Translations under genes and position numbers: made by a program
In this document: in pieces, positions 51,221-62,038 of the stretch
How the letters are laid out: every line of letters begins with the position of its first letter
How positions within the stretch are numbered: position 1 is the stretch's first letter
The notes under the pieces: model-generated
Told to the model about the DNA's origin: nothing
The model's input: the letters and a program-made list of their open reading frames with translations, nothing else
The model's database searches: none
Source: Microglena sp. YARC
Taxonomy: Eukaryota > Chlorophyta > Chlorophyceae > Chlamydomonadales > Chlamydomonadaceae
Assembly (NCBI GenBank): GCA_022414725.1
Contig: CM039464.1
Span: 59,141,160-59,205,159, forward strand
Reading direction: 5' to 3'
DNA: 64,000 nt

Positions 51221-51484
51221 CTGTGCGTGGGTAGGGGTAGGGTTTAGGGGTAGGGTTTGGGGTGGAACTGTATGTTGTGAGGGTACCTGTGCGCAAGTAG
51301 GGTTTGGGGTGGAACGTGCTCCTACGCCAAAACACAGTGGGCCGGAGGTTCTTGTGGGGGTACCTGTGTGTGGGTGGGAGTAGGGTTTAGGGGTAGGTTT
51401 TTGGGTGGAACTGTCAGAAGTGGGGGTATCTGTGTGTGGTTAAGAGTAGGGTTAAGAAGTAGGTTTTTTTTGTTTAAAAGGCAC

Positions 51485-51895
51485 CAAAACATGTGGATAA
51501 AAACATGGGCCTCGCTAGCTTGCATACACTAAAAATGGCTGCGCAAGCTAAATAAATTTGAGCAGATAAAACGCATGAAAGGCATGAAAACAGGTGGACG
51601 CGAAACATAGTCTGCTCATTTTATTGTTTATATAAATCATAGCTGCATAAGCTAAATACAGATAAGTGGATAAATAGCATGAAAGGCAGGCAAATAAGTA
51701 GATAAAAACATGGTCTGCACATTTTGCTTGTTTATGTTGATAGCTGCATAAGCTAAATAAATATGAGTTAATGAAATCATGAAAGGCACGAAACAAGTGG
51801 ACGAAAACATAGGCCTATATAGCTTGTTCACTCCAGCGATAGCTGCAGAAGCTAAATAACGACAAGTGGACACAAAACCCACATTGCATACATGA
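51485..51895. repeat. minisatellite, about 115-bp unit, three to four copies
   Basis: Units contain agctgcataagctaaata, ataagtggata, catgaaaggca and aaaacatgg-ct, seen near 51530, 51640, 51740 and 51840. No exon was recognised. Confidence 0.7.
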
Positions 51896-51929
51896 ATAGT
51901 CTGCTAACTTTTCTTGAAAACATAAATAG

Positions 51930-52365
51930 AGGCTGCCCATCTGAGTCGGGCCTAGGGAGAGCCCCCTGGCTCAAAACGAAAAGCATGAAAACAAGTTCTT
52001 TGCAGCGTCGCCTGGCGGATAGTGATCGTGAGGGAGCGACGTGGCAACGGAAGCAAGTTAGTTACGAGACCGTTGGCTGATGTTTCAGGCTTCATCGCAG
52101 TCAGATGGATGGATGGATGGATGGATGGATGGATGGAAGGATGGATGGATGGATGGATGGATGGATGGATGGATGGATGGATGGATGGATGGATGTGCAT
52201 CTGAGTCAGCCCTAGGGAGGGCCCTCTGGCTCTGAACGAAAGCACAAAACAAACTAAACAAGCACACATGAGAGGGAGAAATGGCATGGTCAGCTCACCT
52301 GGCTTGCATGCATGATTGAAGGCTGTGCATCTGAGTCGGCCCTAGGGACGCCCCCCAAGCTTGGT
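51930..52365. repeat. three copies of gaggctgccCATCTGAGTCGGG-type unit and (GGAT)n
   Basis: Copies of catctgagtcggccctaggg plus gccctctggctc start near 51937, 52198 and 52327. A (ggat)n tract lies at 52103-52195. The segment at 52040-52095 resembles 45018-45070 (gttagttatgagacagttgg), so a dispersed repeat is shared with the TA-flanked element. Confidence 0.6.
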
Positions 52366-52508
52366 AATAAGGGAAGGTAAATCCAGCCTTTGGATGCTGC
52401 CTAGTTTGACCGGTGCGAGAGTTTGAGGACGACATACAAAGAGGCACAGCAGGAAGGTTCTGTGAGGAAAAAGGAATGCATTCGCATTTGTTTGAGCTTA
52501 TATATATA

Positions 52509-54077
52509 TATATATATAGGGAGCGGCAAATAGGTCTATGTGGGCCCAGCCGATAGATCTATATAGGTCTATATAGGGGGGAATATACCTATATCTGCCC
52601 TATCGGTACACCAAGGAGGCCTCTGGAAAATCTGGTATTATTTTTACATGTCCTGTGCTGCATTTCAGGGTGCCCTGCACCTTCAAAAAAAATAAAGGAT
52701 TTTTAAAACATAAAAAACACTTGCGTCGTTTGTTACTCGGTCGCGCACTAAACCCTACTACGTAGCCTCCAAACCAACCCAGGCCCAGCACCCCCCTACT
52801 CCCATCAACACAATCATCAGTTCATCACCATCAGCAATCCAGAAAGTCTTTGAAGAATCTTGTAACTGTCTAATTTGTTTACTTTTTCCCGGTCACTGTG
52901 TGCATTTGTGTTGGGTGATCGGTGTGCATGTGTTGGGTGATCGGTGTGCATGTGTGGGAAAATACTGGTATCAATGTGTCATACCCCCACCTGCATGGAC
53001 ATCCACCTACATGTATGTGTGTGTTCGTGGATGGGTGGTGTGTGAGTGTGGGAAGTTGCTGGTGTCAACGTGTTACACACAGGCATGTACACGCACCTAC
53101 ATGCATGTGTGTGTACGTGTGTGCCCTTGCATGTGTGTGCATGTGTCTATGCTTGTGTGTGTGTCCATGCATGTGGGTTTGCATGGGAGACAAAGCACAT
53201 GTGTATGTGTGTGTGAATGTGTTAGGATACATGATAGAATATATATGCATGCAAGTGTGTGTGTGTTGGTGTGCTTGTGTGTATGTGTGTGTTGGTGTGT
53301 GTGCGTCCATGAAGGGAGGTAAATATGTTTCCCCCTCTCGTTAGTGAGCTTCACTATCTCAGACACAGCTTTCTCGGGTAAGAACTGAAGGAAAGAAAGA
53401 CCTTCAACCCTATGAACATCAGTGGAGAACTGGCTGGGTCCACATCCAGGAGCTCAACGGGCCTCAGCCTCCCAGGCCCTGGCTCAGAGTACCCAGTAGC
53501 TATCCTCTGGCAGGACCTCATGCCAGTCGTCTTCGGAAATCTTGCTCGTCTCGAATATTTTTTCCTCCTCCTCTAAATCATCGCTAGATAACTCATTCTC
53601 CGATATATCGCTGGCGTCAAATCCCTCCAGTTCGACCTGGGAGCTCGCCGGGACAAGACTATTTAGACCAGGCTGGACTCCGCCCCCGATATTGAGCGTT
53701 ACAATGAAGTTGCGGCCTTTACCACGCTGCTTAATATCGACAGGAAACATCACAACGCTTGAGGTCGATGCTACGGGTGCGGATGATCCTGCACAGCTTT
53801 GTGCACAGCGTCCACAATAACCTCTCAACGATTGCCAGGTTTCCAGTCGTTTTTAGCTAGTTGGCCCACAATACCCGTAGGCTGTTTTCCGGCTTCATTC
53901 AGTGATACGAAAGCGAATGATACGAAAGCGAATCACAAGAGGAAGGAAGCTCAGACGGTGTGTGTACGCACAAATCATACCAATATAGACCTATCTGGTC
54001 GAGGGGGGGCGTCGGACAAGGGAAATCTATATAGACGATAGATTTATATCGGTCTTTTGCCGCTCCATATACATATA
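52509..54077. mobile_element. hAT-like DNA transposon, non-autonomous or decayed, 1.55 kb
   Basis: Inverted ends tagggagcggcaaataggtc (52517) and, on the minus strand, tatggagcggcaaaagacc (ending at 54069) are flanked by octamers tatatata and tacatata. The flanks are AT repeats, so the duplication is weak evidence. The interior has GT-rich DNA (52900-53320) and a minus-strand 114-codon frame at 53484-53828 with an acidic stretch (DDLEEEEK), not recognised as a transposase. Confidence 0.5.
53484..53828 (-). CDS. hypothetical acidic ORF inside the hAT-like element
   Basis: The 114-codon frame has a Cys-rich start (YCGRCAQSC) and an acidic, Ser-rich middle (SENELSSDDLEEEEKIFE). It has no known domain. 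Its position within the inverted ends suggests a fragment of cargo or of a lost transposase. Similar acidic segments occur at the N-terminus of several transposase families, but that is not enough to assign one. Confidence 0.3.
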   Translation of the reverse strand: MRGYCGRCAQSCAGSSAPVASTSSVVMFPVDIKQRGKGRNFIVTLNIGGGVQPGLNSLVPASSQVELEGFDASDISENELSSDDLEEEEKIFETSKISEDDWHEVLPEDSYWVL

Positions 54078-54083
54078 TATAAA

Positions 54084-55029
<946 letters not shown>

Positions 55030-56107
55030 TTACTCAGCAAACCGTTTGGGCTTTCGCACTGTTCTTTTTGCTTTTGGTTCGTCCTTCTTATCAAGAGCAG
55101 TAACAATCACGTCATAGGAATTAAATGCCTTTGACCTTTGCATCCTTCTGATTTGATTGTCTTCTGTTTGTGGTTCCAGTCTATCTTTCACGTTTGTAAC
55201 AATGTTCATTTCGCTTGGTCTGTATAGACGTTTGACTCCTTTGAGCTTGAATCTGTATCCTCTATGTTCTTCAATGGTGTAAATCTCTGTGGAAAACGTG
55301 GCTTTCTCCTTTTCAAAGGTCTTCTTCTGTAACATTACACGCACTCTGTCCCCTACTTTCATGGTCACTTTGTCGTTCATCTTCTGATTTTTTTTTGAAT
55401 TGAGCTTCATATAGCTTTTGAGAATAATCGAGATCGTCATACACCTCGTTGGGCGAAGCATCATTCAACCCAGAATGAGGGGAGTCGTTATACAGTTCAA
55501 CGATTTCACCAAGTGCGTCTACCCATTTTTTAGTCTTGTTCTCTAGTGAGTATTTCTTTATCAGACCCTTCAGTGTCCTAGTAAATCTGTCAACGATTCC
55601 CAGCTTGTTCCCCATCGGAGTAATGTGGTCTTCTTTTGCAACGTCCGTATATACCTTTATATTTAGTTCTGTATTGAAAGACTCAAATATTGAAGATGCA
55701 AAAAAATTATCTCCTGATACACTGTTGATATTTTCGTCTACATCGCCTATAAATTCCTGATAGGCATCTAAAACGTCATCCATCTTACCGCTTTTCAGTG
55801 GGTAGCAATAAGATTTGCGAGAAATGATATCAATACACATAAGAATTTGATTGATATTGTTATTTACCCGCTTGCTCGACAATGGCATAATTGCCACATC
55901 AATCTGGAATGATCTGGGTTGTGCAGTGATCTTGAATTTGAATTTAGTGTTTTGTGGTCTTTGGTAAATTTGTGTTAGCTCTCGTGGATTGAAGTAATCT
56001 TCGATATCTCGTTTGGTAATCCCGTCGTCTTTTAATCTAGTAAATAGCTTTGCCTTGGACAGCAATTTTAGATTTGGATTAGCTTTCAAAATGGATTCAA
56101 GATTCAT
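55030..56107 (-). CDS. retroviral-type (rve) integrase, frameshifted
   Basis: It would insert the viral genome into host DNA by DDE chemistry. The first frame (56107-55313, 264 codons) has an N-terminal helical part and the RNase-H-like core: SFQIDVAIMPLSS with the first Asp, VSGDNFFASSIFES with the second, and GNKLGIVDRFTRTLKGLI where the third acidic residue is expected. Here it is Asp, not the usual Glu. After a T9 run at 55388-55396 the frame changes to the one ending at 55030. That frame encodes the SH3-like C-terminal domain (VGDRVRVMLQKKTFEKEK, FKLKGVKRLYRPSEM) and a basic tail. It starts 35 bases after the end of the polymerase gene on the same strand. The break is probably a miscounted homopolymer. 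Confidence 0.75.
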
Positions 56108-56141
56108 TATATATATTATGAATGTTTATGGAGGGGGAGGA

Positions 56142-59100
56142 TCAATCAGTATTTTTTTGGTTCGCTCTGTTGCATTGCAGACAACACAGATGACAATTTG
56201 ATTTTATATGGTGCAGGTCGTTGTCCTCTCTGTCTACAGTACATTGGTTTTTTGAATGTTTTTCAACTCCCATATATTGTTGGCATTTTCTGCAAATTCT
56301 ATTATTTTCCTTTTTGTAAAGCTCTATGCACCAATCAATAGTGATGTAATTGTTGCAAGGCACGAAGTTTTTGTCTCGTTTCCTGTCTTGTTTCTTGTAG
56401 CCGCAAATCTTCCCGTTGAAGAACTCTATCAAGTTCAAATCCTTCAAGTTAAAGTCCAGGAAATACACGTCAGATAGCCTGACACACCTTGAAACGGCGC
56501 AATAGGCCCAGCGGATGTCTGTTATAATTTTCATGTCGCAAATGACAAATTTCTCATCAATACAAGCACCTTGTTCCGAATGGCAAGTGTTGGCGTGTGA
56601 TAGTTTGAAATGTTCGACAATCATGTCATGGGGGATATCGACTCTAAGTTCTTTGTCTTGAACATCTTGCAAAGTGAAATGTTTATTGGTTTGTCCAACA
56701 ATAGTGTATCTGTAATTGGGTCGCATTTTTATCTTATTGCTCTTGATCTTAGGCGCACCCTTGGAAGCGCTTTGCGCATGAGTCTCGCGGGGAGTAATCT
56801 TGGGAGAATTCTTTACCACTCTGTTTATTGTTGTCTTGCAGATCAGTTCCTGATTGTAGTGATATGTGATTCCATTGTCCAGTGTCTTGAGTTTATCAGC
56901 TTTCTCTATCTTTTTCTTGTCAATCAGACTGTCTAGATATTTGTTGACACTATTAGAACTGGTATCTCGATGTGTGATCGCTTTATTAATACCCAGTTCT
57001 TTGAGGTCTTTCAATGATTTCAATATCTTTTTTTGGGAAATGCTTCAAGATAGTTTTATAAACACCCAAATCAGAATGAAATAGGTCATTGAAAAATTCA
57101 AACATTTTCAATTTATCTTCATCTGTTTCCAATCGATGATTCTGTGTTAGCGTCATTTGTCCATTTGAACATTTTGGTGATATACCCTGTCTTTTTCATC
57201 AGTGCTTACGTCATCTCCAATGGATTCCAGTTGTTGAGAGTCTCCGTTAGCCAGTATGTATAGTTTTTTATTCTGCATAAACTTGTACACGTCAACCAGG
57301 TTGCGTCTTGTTAGCAACATTATTTCCTCAAATATGACGCATTTAATTCCTTCCATCGAATGACAACCTAGTGTTTTATTCCCATTATGATCAAATCCCA
57401 TGAGGCTGTGAAATGTGCATGCGTTGATACCTGAGTTTTTTCTTGAGAGCTTCTCTAACTTGTGAATTCCAGGGAGCGACAACCAGTATCTGGTTTGGTT
57501 CAAAATTCTTTAATGCATCTACAATTGTAGTGTAAGACTTTCCACAACCAGCTAGACCGTTAACAAATGTTCTATTTTTTACCTCTTTTGTGATTGTTGG
57601 ATTTACACGGGATTGTAATATATATTCGTCTAGATTGGTTTGAAGGTATTGTTTGATCTCCTTTGTACTGAGTTTACTTACGTCTATTTGTTGTGTATTT
57701 TGATTCTCTGTTATTGAGTTATTATGTGGGCGAAAATCATAACCAATAGGATGATTTGGGGGCATTGATTTGTTCTCCCATTTCAATTGACCCAGTCCGT
57801 CTCCAATACGGCGCTCAATGCAACTGAAATCGTTTCCTTCTTTCAAAACATATACAGCATCGGTTTTGACGGCTTTAACCTCAATGTTCGATTTAGCCAA
57901 TGTTTCTATCAGTTCGTTTACTTGAAATCTTGCCCTATTGATAATAGCTATTCTCATTGGTAAAAATCCGCTTGTTAGTTCTGTTTTTTCCGTTAAATTC
58001 ACAATGTGTAAATCTTCGGATAGTGAGATCACACAAGATGACTTGCCGCTTTTTCTTTTTTTTAGCAAGTAATTACAAGCGTCATCTTTTTGTGTGAATA
58101 TAGTCGAGTGAGTTTTGGTATTAAATTTTTTACCCAAAATCCCAGACAACTTGTTGGGTATACCCTTTCGAAGTTTTAATGGATATCTTCGTTTTGTTCA
58201 TCAAAAACACGATGCCACTATGTCTCCCAATTCTTCGCATTTTACCCATAGAACTTCTAAATATGACAATACGCTATATTCGACGTTCATTGATTCCAGT
58301 TGTAACAATTCGTATCCGTATATGAGCATACGTTCTTTGCTGTAAATTTTGTGTCTTTTAGTTATTTTCACAACATACAAGAACTTACTGTTGATAGGTC
58401 TGTTTTCATTGGCTTGGAATGTATCCCATAGATGGACAATTGGAAAACCAAATGTTATCAAAATATATATCAAGCATGAAGCATAGTGTTTGTTAAAATC
58501 TATTCCTACGTATTCATCGCGCATGCGAAGATAGAGATCTTCGTCAACAAGTTTACCATTAGGGATAGACTCCGAATACCAGTTAAATACATTTGCAACT
58601 AGAGGGTTGTACGTGGAGAGGTTCTTTTTGTTAAGGAAAGATTTCAAGACAGTTGATTCTAGTATGATAAACTTTTTATAAATATCTATGTCATCAATCA
58701 CACAATCGATGCATCCAACTATCTTAACGGCGGATTGAATCGAAATCTTAACAGATTCCAAGTGATTCAAATGTATACCAGTTATTGTCGAGCCTCCTTG
58801 CGTGGTAATTGCTGGGGTCACACCTTCGATACACACTAATTTTTCAAGAATAAGTGCCAAGTTGCCATTATAAATGATTTCAATGTTTTTATTTTTAGCA
58901 AGGATTTGTTCCTTGATTAATGGAAATATCTCCTCTACAGAACTTGCTACTGCAATAGGGTATGTCTTTTTTCCCTTCTCATTTGGTAACTTGAATTCAG
59001 ACGATGGATGTTCCAATACAGTGTCGTGCGATGACGCATTGAATTCCTTTTTTTTTGTCAATGATAGAGAGATGTCCGTTCCAGTAGATCGCTTTAGTTA

Positions 59101-60156
59101 TGGTTTCAATAGCAGGATGTAATTTTTCTGGTGTACATCCTGCCAGATATTGGTTCTCATTGTCGTATATCATGCATCCAAAATTGTTTTTATCAAACCA
59201 TTTGAGAAATAGTTCTATCGTGACAACGTCTTCATCAGTGTGTGTTCGGTAGATTCTTTGTTGAAAAAATCTCTGTACAATGACTCATAGCTCATCGGTG
59301 GCCTGGGATCACAAACCAGATTTGTGTAATGCTTGTCATACGATTTCTTCAAAGATTGTAGAATAACCTGGAAGGCGCATGTATTGGGTGGGAGATCTAA
59401 TAGCATGGATTGTTTGATAGAATCTCGTAGTGTGTCGTTCCCTTCAACGTCAATATCCCGTTTCAAGTATTTGTTATCGCAACACATTGTAGCAGTGTTT
59501 TGTACAATTCTGTGTTTGAAGGGAATTATGATGTCTTGTGTGCTTGATTCGTTTGAAATAATTTGAATAAAATGTGTATTGTAAAAGATGTCTAACATGT
59601 ATTTCGCAGCATCCGGATCATCCTGTAAGATGCGGTGAATGAAGTCATTATAATCAGGAAACATTTTGTAGTCTGTTCCTTGTAGATTTGTGAGCAGTTC
59701 ATAGTATCTTGATGTTTTAGGAATTATGAAGCCTTCAAGGCTGTCAATATGCAAGAATTTGCCTGATGGAAAGTCTTTGACGGGATTCCAAGCTTTTGAG
59801 AATGACGTTATTTCATGGGCATACATATGGTGTGTTATGCCGGTTTCTTGTTGTTTTTTGGATGCTGTGTCAAAACTATAACACATCATTCGTACAACAC
59901 GTTTCTCGTATTTACTCTCCTCTAAAACCCTCCTTCTCTCCAAATAGCGTTCCTTATCATATTCTGCCTTTTTTTCCCTCCTAACATTTTTTATTCCTTC
60001 TTCCATATAGTTCTTGTACCATTCCACAGCATTATAGAAATCTTCTAGTGATTCGTGACCCTGTTCGATCACATACTTTTTAGTAATCCTGCGTGGAGCC
60101 TCTCCTGTTACCAAATTATTTTTGTACCATTTTGCCAAAGTTTGTTGCGATGTCAT
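56142..60156 (-). CDS. PolB - SF1 helicase - Cys/His tail fusion, several frameshifts
   Basis: One reading frame of about 1,330 codons, broken by small shifts. It starts at ATG 60156 with a basic coiled-coil-like N-terminus. The central part is a divergent family-B DNA polymerase: motif A YVGIDFNKHYASC (about 58500), motif B KLSGILGK (58145), motif C VKAVKTDAVYVL (about 57865). It continues into a superfamily 1 helicase: Walker A GLAGCGKSYTT (57555), Walker B CVIFEEIML (57330), motif III ANGDSQQL (57245), LTQNHRL (57145), motif V HSEQGACID (56580) and motif VI YCAVSRCVRL (56500). The end is a Cys/His module with CRKCQQYM, TVDREDN and CCLQCN, like HNH or zinc-ribbon tails. Breaks lie at about 59235, T9 59048-59056, about 58170-58205, T6 57436-57441, about 57170 and T7 57028-57034. 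It would replicate the viral genome. Confidence 0.7.
57391..58149 (-). CDS. segment of the fusion: PolB motifs B-C through helicase Walker A
   Basis: This 252-codon frame segment physically connects polymerase and helicase. It opens with LSGILGK (motif B), contains KTDAVYVL (motif C) about 90 residues on, and reaches GLAGCGKSYTT about 110 residues later without a stop. It is the direct evidence that the two enzymes are one polypeptide. The first codon shown is TTG and is not a true start. Confidence 0.75.
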   Translation of the reverse strand: MSGILGKKFNTKTHSTIFTQKDDACNYLLKKRKSGKSSCVISLSEDLHIVNLTEKTELTSGFLPMRIAIINRARFQVNELIETLAKSNIEVKAVKTDAVYVLKEGNDFSCIERRIGDGLGQLKWENKSMPPNHPIGYDFRPHNNSITENQNTQQIDVSKLSTKEIKQYLQTNLDEYILQSRVNPTITKEVKNRTFVNGLAGCGKSYTTIVDALKNFEPNQILVVAPWNSQVREALKKKLRYQRMHISQPHGI

Positions 60157-60254
60157 TATACTTGTGTAATATATTAATATGTGAACAATCTCTTAAGCGT
60201 TTTACTTAAAATACCCAAAAAAATAATGTGCATTTCAATTTTTTGAATGAAACA

Positions 60255-60545
60255 CTATACTGCGACAGTTTCTGCCAATAATAACACTTTTTTTTCTTCT
60301 CTTTTTTTTGCATGATATAGTCTTGCGCGTTCATTTCGTTTTTCGCGAAATTCAGGATCATTTTGGTACCTGTTCCTGGTATATGCTTGTCGCCTCTCAC
60401 GATATGCCTCATCTGTTTGATACCGTTTTACAGTTGCAAGTCTGGCGAGATTATTTACATGAGCACGATATGCAGGGTCTTCTTTCATTTTCGTCTTGTG
60501 GATTTCACTAGAATACGTGTGAACTTTGATGCAAGATTCGCTCAT
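60255..60545 (-). CDS. small basic protein with DPxxR repeats
   Basis: Ninety-six codons from ATG 60545. Three imperfect repeats of the pattern Y-x-x-D-P/E-x-[YF]-R-x-x-R occur (KEDPAYRAHV, QTDEAYRERRQ, QNDPEFREKRNERARLYHAK). The same repeat forms the C-terminal tail of the neighbouring S74 protein. The sequence is strongly basic and probably alpha-helical. The function is unknown; such repeats are seen in other protist-virus proteins. It lies between the polymerase and the S74 gene on the same strand. Confidence 0.55.
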   Translation of the reverse strand: MSESCIKVHTYSSEIHKTKMKEDPAYRAHVNNLARLATVKRYQTDEAYRERRQAYTRNRYQNDPEFREKRNERARLYHAKKREEKKVLLLAETVAV

Positions 60546-60631
60546 CTTATTATACTTATAGTATATAATATGCTCAAGGTTCTTAAGTATGATTCAATTT
60601 TATTTTTAATTCACTTACACAGACTCTGCCT

Positions 60632-61390
60632 TCAACATAGCCTTCCGTTCCGTTCCTTTTTTGCATTATAAATCTGCGAACGTTCATTTCGTTGTGCACG
60701 GTATTCTGGGTCATTCTTATACCGTTCATTCTTCAATTGTTTGCTTAGGTCATCAACCTCGACTGATAAAGCCCTTATTGCACCAATTAGATGTGGTACA
60801 AGGGAGTTGTAATTGAGACCCAATCTCTCTTTTTCTGAGTCTAGGAATCTCACAGCTTCTGGACAAACGCCTATCACTTCTTGGGCATACAGCCCAATTT
60901 CCACTGCATTTTTAGCATCTCCCTTGAACGTGTATTTTGCCGGCTGCAAAGATTTGATCGCCTTCAATGACTCCTCAGGGTTGAGGTATTCAATATGATT
61001 TTTATATGACTTGTCAGAAAGGTTAATGTATGATCCCGTCTGGTCAATCCTAGCTTTGGTCATGAATTCGAAGAGGAAATTGAATGATTCACTACCCCCA
61101 TCGCTCAAGAAAGATATGCTCCCATTAATCTCCGACCCTGTGTCTGCAAAGTGAATCAAACCAGGCCCATTGGCTCCAGTCTGCGTTGGTAGTTCAAGAC
61201 GACTCACCTTCACTCCGGGACCAATAGCAACAAAAGCGTTTTGTACATTCAATTGGTCTGTAAGATCATTGTAAGACCCTGAAAATAAGGGGGGCTTGTT
61301 TATAAGTGCGTTATAGTCTCCTGAAAAACTGTCGGTGATCTTTTTGGTGTCTCTGGGCTGAGCAAATATATACTGAGAGGTGTTGTACAT
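60632..61390 (-). CDS. fibre-type protein with peptidase S74 chaperone domain
   Basis: The start is placed at ATG 61390, because the longer frame above it is a hydrophobic read of the opposite gene's leader. The N-terminal part has two DYNAL/SYNDL repeats (GDYNALINKPPLFSGSYNDL), common in trimeric viral fibres, then a beta-rich segment. Residues of about 125-225 form an intramolecular chaperone (S74) domain: HIEYLNPEESLKAIKSLQPA, IGLYAQEVIGVCPEAV, LNYNSLVPHLIGAIRAL. In this family the domain folds the trimer and is cut off at a conserved Ser. The C-terminus adds RYKNDPEYRAQRNERSQIYN, matching the small ORF next door. It probably serves host attachment or decoration. Confidence 0.75.
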   Translation of the reverse strand: MYNTSQYIFAQPRDTKKITDSFSGDYNALINKPPLFSGSYNDLTDQLNVQNAFVAIGPGVKVSRLELPTQTGANGPGLIHFADTGSEINGSISFLSDGGSESFNFLFEFMTKARIDQTGSYINLSDKSYKNHIEYLNPEESLKAIKSLQPAKYTFKGDAKNAVEIGLYAQEVIGVCPEAVRFLDSEKERLGLNYNSLVPHLIGAIRALSVEVDDLSKQLKNERYKNDPEYRAQRNERSQIYNAKKERNGRLC

Positions 61391-61413
61391 TAATTTATAA
61401 CATAATTTAAACC
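61391..61413. promoter_or_regulatory. short divergent intergenic region
   Basis: Only 23 AT-rich bases separate the two divergent start codons at 61390 (-) and 61414 (+). Promoter elements for at least one gene must therefore overlap coding sequence, or transcripts are nearly leaderless. Confidence 0.4.
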
Positions 61414-62007
61414 ATGAGGTCCAGAAAAAATGTGGGGAAAACAAAAACAAAAAACAAAACAAATACAATCAAACAAAGAGGGGATACTACAAACCAACGA
61501 GCAACAACAATTCATGTTAAATTACCTGCTGATAGGACACTCCCTCGAATGATGGGATTCAACCCTTATGCATATGTAATAGAGATCCCAAAACAACCCC
61601 ATCAAAATATGATAGCTCAGGCTGTAAATGGGGTATCTGCTGTAGAACAGCTTGCTAGATCTGCGAGGGCTGCCATGACTCAACAAAACACTGCACCACA
61701 AAATGTGTTTCAAGGAACTAGGACGTATATAGACCACTTACCTAGACCACCTTCCTCTCGACCATCTCCGTCTAATGCCAATTATGCAGCACCTAAAAAA
61801 CGGTATGATTTGAGGCGGTCACTAGATAGATTTGACTTCAGGCACGCATCACCAGATTCAAGTGGCCAATCTAAGAGGGAGGTGCTTGCAATTGCAACCG
61901 AATACCAAGAACGTTCTAATGAGCCTGGATTACAAAGACTACTTGACAAACGGAGAACCAAAAATCATTATATAGATATCTATAATTATCTGAAAAATAA
62001 ACTTTGA
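61414..62007 (+). CDS. hypothetical viral protein, basic N-terminus
   Basis: 197 intact codons. The first 25 residues are Lys/Arg/Thr-rich, then comes a Pro-containing segment (MMGFNPYAYVIEIPKQPHQN) and a Ser/Pro/Arg-rich middle ending KKRYDLRRSLDRFDF. There is no recognised domain. Its position directly before the capsid-like gene, with a 31-base gap, suggests a structural or DNA-binding virion protein. It is one of the few long viral frames without a break. Confidence 0.6.
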   Translation: MRSRKNVGKTKTKNKTNTIKQRGDTTNQRATTIHVKLPADRTLPRMMGFNPYAYVIEIPKQPHQNMIAQAVNGVSAVEQLARSARAAMTQQNTAPQNVFQGTRTYIDHLPRPPSSRPSPSNANYAAPKKRYDLRRSLDRFDFRHASPDSSGQSKREVLAIATEYQERSNEPGLQRLLDKRRTKNHYIDIYNYLKNKL

Positions 62008-62026
62008 TTATTATCAAAATATAGAG

Positions 62027-62034
62027 TATATAAG
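62027..62034 (+). promoter_or_regulatory. TATA-like box before the capsid-like gene
   Basis: The sequence tatataag lies only five bases upstream of the ATG at 62039. If used, it would give a leaderless or downstream-starting transcript, so it may be part of a viral promoter of other design. Confidence 0.3.
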
Positions 62035-62038
62035 CTAC

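Noticed and set aside
52900..53344. Two 140-codon Cys/Val-rich frames
   Set aside because: GT-rich simple-sequence DNA inside the hAT-like element. Both frames are open only through (TG)n content.
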